From NCBI GenBank assembly GCA_947588655.1, contig CANPYS010000020.1, positions 1 through 33,419 on the forward strand: a stretch of DNA of 33,419 nucleotides. Reading direction: 5' to 3'. Position numbers and translations under genes: made by a program. This document shows, one piece after another, positions 12,680 through 20,708 of this stretch. The notes under the pieces are model-generated. The model saw only the letters and a program-made list of their open reading frames with translations. It ran no database searches and was not told the origin of the DNA. How positions within the stretch are numbered: position 1 is the first letter of the stretch; each line of letters opens with the position of its first letter. The DNA comes from an uncultured Alphaproteobacteria bacterium (GTDB lineage Bacteria > Pseudomonadota > Alphaproteobacteria > RF32 > CAG-239).

Positions 12680-13551
12680 TGTCTGTTTTATTAAATAAAA
12701 ATACCAAAGTTTTGGTGCAAGGCATTACGGGCAGACAAGCCTCGTTTCATGTTAAGCGTTTATTAGCAAACGGCACGCAAATTGTGGCGGGCGTTTCGCC
12801 CAATCGTGGCGGAGAAAATTATTTAAATGTGCCGGTTTTTAACACGGTTTCAGAGGCAGTTCGCCAAACAAAAGCCACGGCAAGCGTAATGTTTGTGCCG
12901 GCGGCGTCTGTCAAAGATGCCCTCAAAGAAGCCGTTGAGGCAGAGCTTGAAACAGTGGTGGCAATTGCCGCGGGCGTGCCGATTCGCGATATGCTTGAAA
13001 TAAAAAATATACTCAAAAATTCCAAGACAATGCTTATCGGGCCAAATACCCCAGGGATTATAACGCCTTCCGAAGCTTGCCTTGGTATTTTTCCGGAAAA
13101 TATTCATCAAAAAGGGTGCGTAGGTATAATCTCGCGCTCCTCAACGCTCACTTATGAGGCCGTGCTTGAAACAAATCGCGCGGGTTTGGGGCAATCTACC
13201 GTGATAGGTCTGGGCGATGATATGATTTTAGGCACAGGGTTTGTTGAGTTAATGCGTCGCTTTGAAGCGGACGATAAAACAAAGGCGGTTGTGCTTATCG
13301 GCACACTTGGCGGTACTTACGAGGAAGAGGCGGCGGCTTATTATGCCTCGCTTAAAAATCCCAAGCCGATAATAAGCTATATTGCCGGAAGCACATTAAG
13401 TTTTAATGATAAAATGGGCTATGCCGGCGACATTATCACGCAAGGCTCTAGAACCGCCGAAGATAAAGAGAGTGTTATGCGCGCCGCAAATATGAAAGTG
13501 GTGCGTCAAATCAACGAAATTCACACATGCCTAAAAGATTTGTTTTTATGA
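12679..13551 (+). CDS. Succinyl-CoA synthetase alpha-like protein lacking the catalytic His
   Basis: The 290-residue product matches SucD along its length: KNTKVLVQGITGRQASFH (CoA-binding Rossmann part), GGVxP-like AGVSPNRGG, PVFNTVSEAV, LTYEAV, EEEAAAYY. But the active-site motif MGHAGA is MGYAGD (Tyr248 for the phosphohistidine). The Glu of GEIGG is Thr209 (GTLGG). GPNCPG is GPNTPG (Thr124). SRSGTL is SRSSTL. In the known enzyme the His and Glu are needed for phosphate transfer. The reading frame is intact and coupled to the beta-like gene before it and comF after it (ATGA overlap). A catalytically changed or regulatory SucCD-like pair is inferred. Confidence 0.75.
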   Translation: MSVLLNKNTKVLVQGITGRQASFHVKRLLANGTQIVAGVSPNRGGENYLNVPVFNTVSEAVRQTKATASVMFVPAASVKDALKEAVEAELETVVAIAAGVPIRDMLEIKNILKNSKTMLIGPNTPGIITPSEACLGIFPENIHQKGCVGIISRSSTLTYEAVLETNRAGLGQSTVIGLGDDMILGTGFVELMRRFEADDKTKAVVLIGTLGGTYEEEAAAYYASLKNPKPIISYIAGSTLSFNDKMGYAGDIITQGSRTAEDKESVMRAANMKVVRQINEIHTCLKDLFL

Positions 13552-14273
13552 AAAACCCTCTGAAACGCTTGTTTGATTTTTTACTACCGCCACGGTGCAT
13601 AAATTGTGGCTCGGTTTTGAACCAAGAAAATGGGCTTTGCCCTGAATGTTTTAATAACACGACATTTATAACCGAACCTTATTGCTCTAAATGTGGCTTG
13701 CCGTTTGCGGTGGTTTCGGATTCGCGTGGCAAAAAACTTTGTCCGGCATGCCTGAAAGATAAAAAGCCGGTGTTGCGTTTGAGTCGCTCGGCAGTCAAAT
13801 ATGATGAATTTTTCAAAAAGAGCATTATTGCTTTTAAATTTATGGACAAGACGCAAAATGCCAAAATTTTTGCCAAGCTTTTAAAAACGGCCGGCAAAGA
13901 CATATTTCAAGAAGGTGTTGATGTTTTGATACCTGTTCCCTTACATTACAAAAGGCTTATCAAAAGGCGTTACAATCAATCGGCTTTGCTTGCGTTTGAA
14001 TTGTCTAAGCTCATTAACAAACCAGTATTGAACGGTTGTTTAATTAAATTTAAAGCGACCAAACCGCAAGTAAGTTTTTCGGGCAGAGCCAGACATCAAA
14101 ATATCAAAGGTGTTTTTAAAGTCAAAAATCCAAGCTTGGTGGCAAATAAAAGGGTTGTTTTAATAGACGATGTTATGACGACCGGCGCAACGCTTCAAGA
14201 GTGCGCCAAAGTTTTGCGTCGCGCGGGCGCAAAGTCTGTTGATACTTTAACCGTGGCGCGCGTTTATGATTAA
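13548..14273 (+). CDS. comF: ComF family protein (phosphoribosyltransferase-like)
   Basis: The 241-residue product has N-terminal zinc fingers (CINCGSVL, CPECF, CSKCGLPF, CPACLKD within about 75 residues). The phosphoribosyltransferase fold follows, with VDVLIPVPLHYKRLIKRRYNQSALLA, the PRPP-binding VVLIDDVMTTGATLQEC near residue 205, and the usual KRVVLIDD lead-in. The start at 13548 overlaps the previous stop as ATGA, a translation-coupling pattern; an ATG at 13527 lies inside the upstream gene. ComF is linked to DNA uptake and recombination in competent bacteria, but its biochemical role is unsettled and many non-competent bacteria have it. Last gene of the suf-suc operon; it converges on yraN with a 4-base overlap. 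Confidence 0.88.
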   Translation: MKNPLKRLFDFLLPPRCINCGSVLNQENGLCPECFNNTTFITEPYCSKCGLPFAVVSDSRGKKLCPACLKDKKPVLRLSRSAVKYDEFFKKSIIAFKFMDKTQNAKIFAKLLKTAGKDIFQEGVDVLIPVPLHYKRLIKRRYNQSALLAFELSKLINKPVLNGCLIKFKATKPQVSFSGRARHQNIKGVFKVKNPSLVANKRVVLIDDVMTTGATLQECAKVLRRAGAKSVDTLTVARVYD

Positions 14274-14629
14274 AACCCTGTAAAAGCGTTTGGAATATGT
14301 TTTAAGTGGAACAAAGGCGCGGTTAAAACCACATCAAACCGAACATCAAAACCAAGGTATAAAGGGTGGCGTTGCAAAAAAACTTCAGCGGCACGGCGGA
14401 TTCGTTTTTGTTGTTGCGGATGCAGGGCATAAAAGGCGTTGTCTATCAAGCGGCGTTCTTTGACCTCAACAAACACAATGGTTTTGCCGCGTTTAGCAAT
14501 AAAATCAACTTCGCCTGCGCCTGTGCCACGCCCGATAACATAATTTTTGCACAAAATGCGGTAGCCGTGTAATCTAAACCAAAAGCGTGCCACAAATTCG
14601 CCAAAGCGTCCTTTTTGTTTTTTATTCAT
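14270..14629 (-). CDS. yraN: YraN family (UPF0102) endonuclease-like protein
   Basis: The 119-residue product has NKKQKGRFGEFVARFWF, then GAGEVDFIAKRGKTIVFVEVKER with the PD-(D/E)xK-type residues (Glu18, Asp45, Glu58, Lys60 by approximate count), and FDVVLTAPLF. It belongs to the archaeal Holliday resolvase-like UPF0102 family; no proven function. The start at 14629 overlaps the rsmI stop by 8 bases. A start at 14659 would reach deep into rsmI. In E. coli yraN follows lpoA; here it follows the divergent rsmI. Confidence 0.88.
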   Translation of the reverse strand: MNKKQKGRFGEFVARFWFRLHGYRILCKNYVIGRGTGAGEVDFIAKRGKTIVFVEVKERRLIDNAFYALHPQQQKRIRRAAEVFLQRHPLYLGFDVRFDVVLTAPLFHLKHIPNAFTGF

Positions 14630-15455
14630 TTTTAAGCTCCAACGCTTTTGTATAGACAATTTTACGACTAATCCCCGTTAAAGCGGCAACTTCATCAGCG
14701 GCTGATTTAACGCTCATCTTTTTTAAGCGATTTTTTAAAAGCGATTCTAGCGGCGGGAGCTTTTTTTCTTCAGTTGGCGGGGCGATGACAACAACAATTT
14801 CGCCTTTGGGCGGATTTTTAGTAAAATAATCCAAAAGTTCTGACGCAAAGCCATTTTTGGTTTCTTCAAAAATCTTAGAAATTTCGCGAACAACGGCAAT
14901 TTCTCGGTTTTTAAAAACATCAGCCATGATGGCAAGTGTTTTTAAAAGCCGCGGCGCAGTTTCATAAAAAACCAAAGTTGTATTGATTCCACATAATTCG
15001 CGGAATAAATCAAGACGGGCTTTATCTTTGTTAGGAATAAAACCGCCAAACATAAAACGGTTTGTTGGTAACCCCGAAAGTTGCAAAGCGGCAATCACGG
15101 CGCAAGCCCCTGGAATGGTATAAACAGGCACGTTTTGGGCGCGACATTGACGCACAAGCTTAAACCCCGGATCAGAAATTAACGGCGAGCCAGCGTCACT
15201 GATAAGCGCGACAGATTTACCCGAGCGCAAAAGTTCAACCAAAGGTTCGGCTTTTTGCGATTCGTTATGATCCTGATAACTGATAAAAGGTTTATCGGTA
15301 TCAAGCCCCAAAAGCTTAAAAAGTTTACGGCTCACGCGGGTATCTTCTGAGGCAATTAAATCCGCTTGGCGCAAAACTTCAAGGGCGCGGCTTGAAATAT
15401 CATTCAAGTTTCCGATAGGTGTGGCAACAACATATAAACCGTTTTTAAGCATCAA
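14622..15455 (-). CDS. rsmI: 16S rRNA (cytidine-1402-2'-O)-methyltransferase RsmI
   Basis: The 277-residue product is of the tetrapyrrole-methylase fold. LYVVATPIGNLNDISSRALEVL is at the N-terminus, then ADLIASEDTRVSRKLF, YQDHNE, ALISDAGSPLISDPGF (SAM site) and PGACAVIAALQLSGLPTNRFMFGGFIP. The C-terminal HTH-like tail ends TGISRKIVYTKALELKNE. It adds the 2'-O-methyl at C1402 in the ribosomal P site. It is divergent from the lpoA-like gene, the same arrangement as in E. coli. Confidence 0.93.
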   Translation of the reverse strand: MMLKNGLYVVATPIGNLNDISSRALEVLRQADLIASEDTRVSRKLFKLLGLDTDKPFISYQDHNESQKAEPLVELLRSGKSVALISDAGSPLISDPGFKLVRQCRAQNVPVYTIPGACAVIAALQLSGLPTNRFMFGGFIPNKDKARLDLFRELCGINTTLVFYETAPRLLKTLAIMADVFKNREIAVVREISKIFEETKNGFASELLDYFTKNPPKGEIVVVIAPPTEEKKLPPLESLLKNRLKKMSVKSAADEVAALTGISRKIVYTKALELKNE

Positions 15456-15461
15456 AGCCTC

Positions 15462-15490
15462 TTTACAAAAAAAGTTTTAAAGTTTATAAA
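15462..15490 (+). promoter_or_regulatory. Promoter of the lpoA-like gene
   Basis: TTTACA (15462-15467), 17 bp, TATAAA (15485-15490), start near 15497, 24 bases before the ATG. It lies in the 65-base divergent gap with rsmI. Confidence 0.65.
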
Positions 15491-15520
15491 CAAAGAAATT
15501 GTTTAATATTTTGGAAAAAA

Positions 15521-16867
15521 ATGCAAGTGTTTAAAAGAATTAAATTTATTTTTTGTATCTTGATATTGACGGCGTGCCAGTCTTTCACATCAAGGGAAGG
15601 TGTTATGCAAACGCCTCGCCAAACGGATATTTTTGGTTCAGAGGGCAAGTTTCGCACGGCGATGTTACTACCTTTAAGCGGCAAGGCGGAGGCTTATGGA
15701 AAGGGGCTTCAAAACGCGGCAATGTTGGCGGTTGAAGATTCCAACAATCCGGCTTTGGTGGTGGAGTTTTATGATACGCAAGCAACACCTGACGGCGCTC
15801 GGCGCGCGGCTTCAAAAGCTTTAGAAGGTGGCGCGCGCCTGATTTTAGGACCATTAACAAGTGATGAAGTCTCAGCCATAAGCCCTATGGCGCGTTCTGA
15901 AGATGTGCCTGTGATTGCGTTTACAAGTTCTTCAGCTGTTTTAGATGAGGGTGTTTATACGTTAGGCTTGCTTGGGGGTGAGCAAATCAACCGAGTCATC
16001 GGTTACGCCGCCAAAGAGGGCCGCAAACGCATTGCTGTTTTAGTCCCAGATACGCCAACAGGCATCAAAGAGGCGCGTTCAGCGGTTATTGCCGCGGCTC
16101 AAAATGATGTTTCAGTAGTTAAAATCGGGTTTTATCCGCCACAAACGGTTGACTTTGCTGAGCTAATAAAAGAGCTTATATCTTTTGAAGAAATTTCAGC
16201 AGAGATTAATGCGCAAAAGGAACAGCTTAGCGCTTTGGCAAAAGCCGGCAATGAAAAAGCCGCTCAAAAACTCAAAATGCTCAAAACAACCTATACAACA
16301 GGCGAGCTTGATTTTGACGCGGTTTTAATTCCGGAAACAGGCAACCGCTTAAAGGCGATAGTTTCAACATTTGGCTATTATGACATCAGTTATCCGAAAG
16401 TGTTGTTTATGGGAACATCTTTATGGGAAAATAACAGCTTAAACAAAGAAACCATGCTTTATAACGGCATTTATCCGGTTATTTCACGCGTGCAGAACGA
16501 ATATTTTAACGCCAAATACGAGTCGTTGTTTGGTTCACGCCCGAATTTGATATTTTCGTTCGGCTACGACGGCGTTTTGCTGGCTTCGGCGCTTGCCTCC
16601 AAAAATCAGGACAATTTAGAAGCAAACATTACATCGCCAAGCGGTTATATTGGCATTAACGGCGCGTTCAGGTTGCTCAAAGACGGTGGCAATCAGCACA
16701 GTTTAGACATTGTCAAAGTCACGGCTTCAGGACCTGTTGTTGTAGATCCCGCCAAAGATTTAGCAAGCAAGCCGCCTTACACGCAAATGCACGGTTCTTA
16801 TACTGTGGAAAAACCGCAGATTTTTGGAAAAGACGCCGCGACAGCTTACGAGCTTTTGTTTGATTAA
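15521..16867 (+). CDS. lpoA: Penicillin-binding protein activator, LpoA/LppC-like lipoprotein
   Basis: The 448-residue product starts with a lipoprotein signal (FKRIKFIFCILILTACQS, lipobox LTAC, Cys about residue 19). The type I periplasmic-binding fold follows, as in LpoA C-domains and branched-chain amino-acid binding proteins: TAMLLPLSGKAEAYGKGLQNAAMLAVED, GGARLILGPLTSDEV, VPVIAFTSS, FDAVLIPETGNRL, FSFGYDGVLLA. An internal coiled-coil-prone insert (ISAEINAQKEQLSALAKAGNEKAAQKLKML) sits near residue 230. The N-terminal TPR domain of gamma-proteobacterial LpoA is missing, as is usual for alphaproteobacterial members. It would stimulate a class A PBP from the outer membrane; the neighbour pair with rsmI/yraN supports this over a nutrient-binding role. 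Confidence 0.82.
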   Translation: MQVFKRIKFIFCILILTACQSFTSREGVMQTPRQTDIFGSEGKFRTAMLLPLSGKAEAYGKGLQNAAMLAVEDSNNPALVVEFYDTQATPDGARRAASKALEGGARLILGPLTSDEVSAISPMARSEDVPVIAFTSSSAVLDEGVYTLGLLGGEQINRVIGYAAKEGRKRIAVLVPDTPTGIKEARSAVIAAAQNDVSVVKIGFYPPQTVDFAELIKELISFEEISAEINAQKEQLSALAKAGNEKAAQKLKMLKTTYTTGELDFDAVLIPETGNRLKAIVSTFGYYDISYPKVLFMGTSLWENNSLNKETMLYNGIYPVISRVQNEYFNAKYESLFGSRPNLIFSFGYDGVLLASALASKNQDNLEANITSPSGYIGINGAFRLLKDGGNQHSLDIVKVTASGPVVVDPAKDLASKPPYTQMHGSYTVEKPQIFGKDAATAYELLFD

Positions 16868-16894
16868 AGCGGTGTTAATATCGTGTTTTTTTGC

Positions 16895-16923
16895 TTGAAA
16901 ATAAATCAGTTTGGGACAATATA
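16895..16923 (+). promoter_or_regulatory. Possible promoter of the SRP RNA gene
   Basis: TTGAAA (16895-16900), 17 bp, AATATA (16918-16923). The -10 is weak. Start near 16930, about 13 bases before the mature stem, would require 5' trimming. Confidence 0.35.
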
Positions 16924-16942
16924 GAGAAAGTATTGTTGCTAT

Positions 16943-17028
16943 GAAGGGCAAAAGGTCGGCGCTCCGCCAACCCGGTCAGGTTCGGAAGGAAGCAGCCGTA
17001 ACGGAAACGTCGGGGTTTTTGTCCCTTC
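16943..17028 (+). ncRNA. ffs: SRP RNA (4.5S type)
   Basis: The outer stem GAAGGG/CCCTTC (16943-16948, 17023-17028) extends through CAAAA/TTTTTG. The apical domain has the Ffh-binding signature GGTTCGGAAGGAAGCAGCC (16979-16997) with a GGAA-type tetraloop and the asymmetric AGCA loop. Short bacterial form without Alu domain. The gene lies directly before dnaX, a very common bacterial order. Confidence 0.92.
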
Positions 17029-17049
17029 GCCTTTGTTTAGGAAAGTTAA

Positions 17050-18765
17050 TTGTCTGAAGAAAACGAAAATCAGTATGTTGTTTTAGCGCGCAAATATCGC
17101 CCGCAAACTTTTGAAGATTTGCTCGGGCAGGACGCGCTTGTTCAGACATTAACAAACGCCATAAAAAATAACCGATTGCATCATGCGTATATTTTAACGG
17201 GTATTAGGGGTGTTGGTAAAACAACCACGGCAAGGCTGATTGCGCGCGCCCTTAATTGCACGGGTCTTGACGGCAAAGGTGGCCCAACAATTACCCCTTG
17301 TGGCGCTTGCGAAAATTGTAAGGCGATTGCCGCCGGACGGCATATTGACGTTATGGAGCTTGACGCGGCATCGCGTACGGGTGTTGAGGATATTCGCGAG
17401 CTTTTGGACGGTGTGCGTTATAAGCCAGTTAATGCGCGTTACAAAATATATATTATTGATGAAGTCCACATGCTTTCAAAAGGGGCGTTCAACGCTTTGT
17501 TAAAAACATTGGAAGAGCCTCCGGCGCATGTTAAATTTATTTTTGCCACGACCGAAATTCGCAAAGTGCCCGTAACGGTTCTTTCGCGTTGCCAACGGTT
17601 TGATTTACAGCGCTTAAGCATTGAAACACTGATGAAGTTGTTTCATAAAATTACAACTGCCGAAGGTCTAGAAGCTGATGAAGAAGCGCTTCAAATTGTG
17701 GCGCGTGCGGCGGATGGTTCGGCGCGTGACGGGCTTTCTTTATTAGATCAGGCAATTGTTTTGGGTGACGGCAAAATCAAGACCTCTACTGTGGCAGATA
17801 TGATTGGCTTGGCTGACCGAAGTCAGACGCTTTCGCTCTTTGAAAGTTTGGCAAAAGGCAATATGCCTTCTGTTGTTGGCAACCTCAAAGATCAGTACAA
17901 CAATGGGGCAAATCCGGTAAGCATTTTGCAAGATTTAATTCATGTCACACACATGTTGACGCGCGCCAAAATTGTGCCTGAAACCATTCATCAAGAAATG
18001 ATGTCTGAAACCGAGCGCGCGTTATGTGAAAATCTTTCCAAGGCGCTTTCGGTAGGCGTGTTATCGCGCTTATGGCAAATTTTGCTCAAAGGCTTGTCGG
18101 AAGTGAACAACGCGCCGCAACCGCTTGAAGCGTTAGAAATGGTTTTGATTCGTGCCGCATATGCTTCTTCTTTGCCAACGCCTTCTGAAATTTTGGATGA
18201 CGTAAAAAAAAACGCTAGTCCCATAGCTATTTCTAAACATATGCCGGCGCAAGAAATGCCGACTGCGCCCGAGCCTGCGCCCAAAAAAATAACGACACCT
18301 GAGTTGCCGCCAAAAGCGCCCCTTGCTAAGGCTTCTAACGCGCCAAAGTTTGATTCGGTTGAAGATTTGATTGCTTATTTAGAGGCGCACAAACAGCCGA
18401 TTCTTTTATTTGCGTTAAAGCACGATGTTAGCGTCACGCATTTTGAAGACGGTTTGATAAACCTTGTTGTTTCAGATAAAACTGCGCCTGATTTTATTCA
18501 AAATCTGCGCCGCGTTTTGTTTGAGGCAACACAAAAGAATTGGGTTGTTGAGGAAACGCTTGGGCAAGTAGGGCAAACAATTGCCGATGAAGAAGATAAA
18601 AAAGCGGAAGAAAACAAACATAATGTTATTCAAAATCCGCTGATAAAAGCCGTATTAGATGAGTTTAAAGGCGCAAAAATAGATACTTTAACGCATAAAG
18701 CCGATACTAAACAAACAAAAGAGGACGAATATATAACACCTGTTTATGAAGAGGAGGATGATTAA
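17050..18765 (+). CDS. dnaX: DNA polymerase III subunit tau (DnaX), TTG start
   Basis: The 571-residue clamp-loader ATPase begins LARKYRPQTFEDLLGQDALV. Walker A GIRGVGKT is at 51-58. A C4-type zinc module (CGACENCKA plus an earlier Cys), DEVHMLSKGAFNALLKTLEEPP (Walker B) and the sensor region TEIRKVPVTVLSRCQRF follow. Domain III runs to about residue 370. Then come a Pro/Ala-rich linker (APEPAPKKITTPELPPKAP) and the tau-specific C-terminal part. The start is TTG at 17050, preceded by AGGAAAG, because no ATG or GTG gives the conserved N-terminus. An A9 run at codons 385-388 allows slippage into an immediate stop, giving a gamma-like form of 389 residues. First protein gene of dnaX-ybaB-recR. 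Confidence 0.93.
   Translation: MSEENENQYVVLARKYRPQTFEDLLGQDALVQTLTNAIKNNRLHHAYILTGIRGVGKTTTARLIARALNCTGLDGKGGPTITPCGACENCKAIAAGRHIDVMELDAASRTGVEDIRELLDGVRYKPVNARYKIYIIDEVHMLSKGAFNALLKTLEEPPAHVKFIFATTEIRKVPVTVLSRCQRFDLQRLSIETLMKLFHKITTAEGLEADEEALQIVARAADGSARDGLSLLDQAIVLGDGKIKTSTVADMIGLADRSQTLSLFESLAKGNMPSVVGNLKDQYNNGANPVSILQDLIHVTHMLTRAKIVPETIHQEMMSETERALCENLSKALSVGVLSRLWQILLKGLSEVNNAPQPLEALEMVLIRAAYASSLPTPSEILDDVKKNASPIAISKHMPAQEMPTAPEPAPKKITTPELPPKAPLAKASNAPKFDSVEDLIAYLEAHKQPILLFALKHDVSVTHFEDGLINLVVSDKTAPDFIQNLRRVLFEATQKNWVVEETLGQVGQTIADEEDKKAEENKHNVIQNPLIKAVLDEFKGAKIDTLTHKADTKQTKEDEYITPVYEEEDD
18202..18218 (+). promoter_or_regulatory. Putative slip site (A9) for a gamma-like DnaX product
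   Basis: GT followed by nine A and C (18202-18213). In frame it reads Val-Lys-Lys-Asn-Ala. One added A (-1 frame) gives Val-Lys-Lys-Lys-Arg-TAG (stop at 18216-18218). Loss of one A also meets a stop within seven codons. A weak GCTA/TAGC hairpin follows directly. It lies at the end of domain III, where E. coli and Thermus dnaX also slip. Confidence 0.5.
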
Positions 18766-18766
18766 G

Positions 18767-19087
18767 ATGATGAATATTCAAGGCTTAATGAAACAAGCGC
18801 AAATGGTTCAAAAACGTATGCGCGAAACGCAAGAGCGCTTAGCTTCTGAAGAGCGCACAGGCACAAGTGGCGGCGGATTGGTAAGCGTTGTATTAAACGG
18901 TCAACACGAGATGAAAAGTATGCATATAGATGTATCGCTTTTAAAAGACGGCGATTCGGAAATGCTTGAAGATTTAATAACAGCCGCTTATCATGACGCG
19001 CATCGTCAAATTGAACAAATGCAAGAAGATGGCTTGAAAGAGGCATCAGGTGGCATTAACTTTGGCGGGTTAAAAATTCCGTTTTAA
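18767..19087 (+). CDS. ybaB: YbaB/EbfC family nucleoid-associated protein
   Basis: The 106-residue product starts MMNIQGLMKQAQMVQKRMRETQERL, a basic amphipathic helix, followed by the GLVSVVLNGQHEMKSMHID beta part and DLITAAYHDAHRQIEQ helix. The C-terminal GGxxxGGLKIPF is standard. A dimeric DNA-binding protein of the tweezer fold. The start at 18767 is 9 bases after GAGGAGG, one base beyond the dnaX stop. An ATG at 18770 is nearly as good; a start at 18746 would overlap dnaX. Confidence 0.92.
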   Translation: MMNIQGLMKQAQMVQKRMRETQERLASEERTGTSGGGLVSVVLNGQHEMKSMHIDVSLLKDGDSEMLEDLITAAYHDAHRQIEQMQEDGLKEASGGINFGGLKIPF

Positions 19088-19098
19088 GGGGATAAGCC

Positions 19099-19692
19099 GT
19101 GGCGGGAAAAGAAATTGAAAAGCTAATAAAAACAATTGCCAAGTTGCCGGCTTTGGGGACGCGTTCCGCAAGGCGCATCGCGCTTTATTTGCTTAAAAAC
19201 CGCGCGCAAAGTTTGTCGCCGTTGATTGAGGCTTTGCAAGAAGTTGAAAAAAATATTAAAACGTGCGCTGTTTGTGGCAATTTTGATACAGATGAAATTT
19301 GTAGCATTTGCGCATCGCCGTCCCGTGATTCCAAAACGCTTTGCGTGGTGCAAGATGTGGCGGATTTATGGGCGATGGAGCGCATTGGTTTTTATAAAGG
19401 CAGGTATCATGTTTTAGGCGGCGTTTTATCGGCTTTGGAAGGCGTGCGTACTGAAGATTTAAATATGCAGGCGCTTTTTGACAGAGTGGAAAAAAGCGCT
19501 TTTGAAGAAATTATTTTGGCTTTGCCGGCAACGGTTGACGGTCAAATTACCGCGCATTATATTTTAACAGGTTTAAAAGATAAAAACATCAAAGTAACAA
19601 GTTTGGCGCAAGGCATTCCGATGGGCGCAGAGCTTGATTATATGGATGACGGCACAATTCAACTTGCGCTTTTAGCCCGCAAACCCGTTTAG
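19099..19692 (+). CDS. recR: Recombination mediator RecR (GTG start)
   Basis: The 197-residue product has the helix-hairpin-helix IAKLPALGTRSARRIALYLLK, zinc finger CAVCGNFDTDEICSIC near residues 55-70, and Toprim domain (LCVVQDVADLWAMERIGFYKGRYHVLGG). The end IPMGAELDYMDDGTIQLALLARKPV includes the Walker-like region. It loads RecA with RecO/RecF. GTG at 19099 follows AAGGGGATA. The end of the housekeeping cluster lies 5 bases from the convergent R-M operon. Confidence 0.94.
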   Translation: MAGKEIEKLIKTIAKLPALGTRSARRIALYLLKNRAQSLSPLIEALQEVEKNIKTCAVCGNFDTDEICSICASPSRDSKTLCVVQDVADLWAMERIGFYKGRYHVLGGVLSALEGVRTEDLNMQALFDRVEKSAFEEIILALPATVDGQITAHYILTGLKDKNIKVTSLAQGIPMGAELDYMDDGTIQLALLARKPV

Positions 19693-19697
19693 CTATT

Positions 19698-20708
19698 TTA
19701 TGAGGTACAAGAACATAAGTATAGTAATTCTTTATGATTAGTAAAATAAGTTTTTCCTGTATTAAAAAAGCGGTATTGAGTATCAAATATTTTAACGCTA
19801 CCTTTCTTAGTTAAAATATCATAAATATCCATTTCTGATATTTTATTAATTGATGCTGTACTTTCAGCGGTATAGGTATTATTATAGGAAAGTAAAATAT
19901 ATTTAGTATTGGCCAAAGAAACCAATTCTTGTAATTGTTTCTTAGCAGAAGCCGTTGAATACAAACTCATTTTTTCTTTTCTAGGCATTTTTAAAGTTTT
20001 CCCAAAAACAGGGGGCTTGTTCCATTCTGCCAGGTTCTCTAAAATATGATAAAAGTTTGCATATTGTCTGGCATTATAAGGAGGGTCTATATATAGCAAA
20101 TCGGACTTTATATTTTTAATTAGCAGATTTGCATTTTGTTGATAAATTTCAGGCTTGTATTTGTAGTTTTTAATATTAAGAGCCTCTAAAAAAACCCCAT
20201 TCTCTTTTGGAGGAGATTTTAAAAAAGATTCAAAATGTCCTACAGTGTTAGCTATTTTATCAGCAGCATATAGAAGAGAAGCAAGAATAATAAAGTACTC
20301 TCGTTTTGTTAAAGACTCTTTGTTCTTTTCTAAATGTTCGCGAATGGAACCGATTTTTAAAGCGTCTTCAAACGAATAATAAGTATTAGAAAAGGTCTCT
20401 GAAAAATAATTATCTTGGAGGTAATCAGAGCTTTTGTTGTAATAATTTATTAATTTAGAAACTTTATTATCATTATAATCGTCTCCGCTAAGCCAAGCCT
20501 GATAAAAAACCTGATTGGAAAATAAAATATCATTAATTATTAGTTTTTTACGTTGCTCTAAAAAAAAACAAGAAACAACACCGGTGCCAGCAAAAATATC
20601 AGCGACGGTTTCAAAAGAGATATTTTCTTTTTTTAAAACATTATCAATAAAAGATAATAATTTAAACTTATTACCTATATATCTACGATTCTGTAAATTA
20701 ATTGTCAT
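19698..20708 (-). CDS. D12-class N6-adenine DNA methyltransferase (second of the R-M operon)
   Basis: The 336-residue product has the D12 (Dam-like, alpha-group) order. SAM motif X NRRYIGNKFKLL is at the N-terminus, then motif I VADIFAGTGVVSCFF near residues 36-50, catalytic DPPYNARQY near residue 207, and SYNNTYT later. It would transfer methyl to adenine N6 in one strand of the system's site. Codon use is AT-rich (many AAA, ATA, TTA), unlike recR beside it. It overlaps the first methyltransferase by 11 bases. It carries no fused target domain beyond the family's own. The recognition sequence cannot be read from the protein. Confidence 0.87.
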   Translation of the reverse strand: MTINLQNRRYIGNKFKLLSFIDNVLKKENISFETVADIFAGTGVVSCFFLEQRKKLIINDILFSNQVFYQAWLSGDDYNDNKVSKLINYYNKSSDYLQDNYFSETFSNTYYSFEDALKIGSIREHLEKNKESLTKREYFIILASLLYAADKIANTVGHFESFLKSPPKENGVFLEALNIKNYKYKPEIYQQNANLLIKNIKSDLLYIDPPYNARQYANFYHILENLAEWNKPPVFGKTLKMPRKEKMSLYSTASAKKQLQELVSLANTKYILLSYNNTYTAESTASINKISEMDIYDILTKKGSVKIFDTQYRFFNTGKTYFTNHKELLYLCSCTS

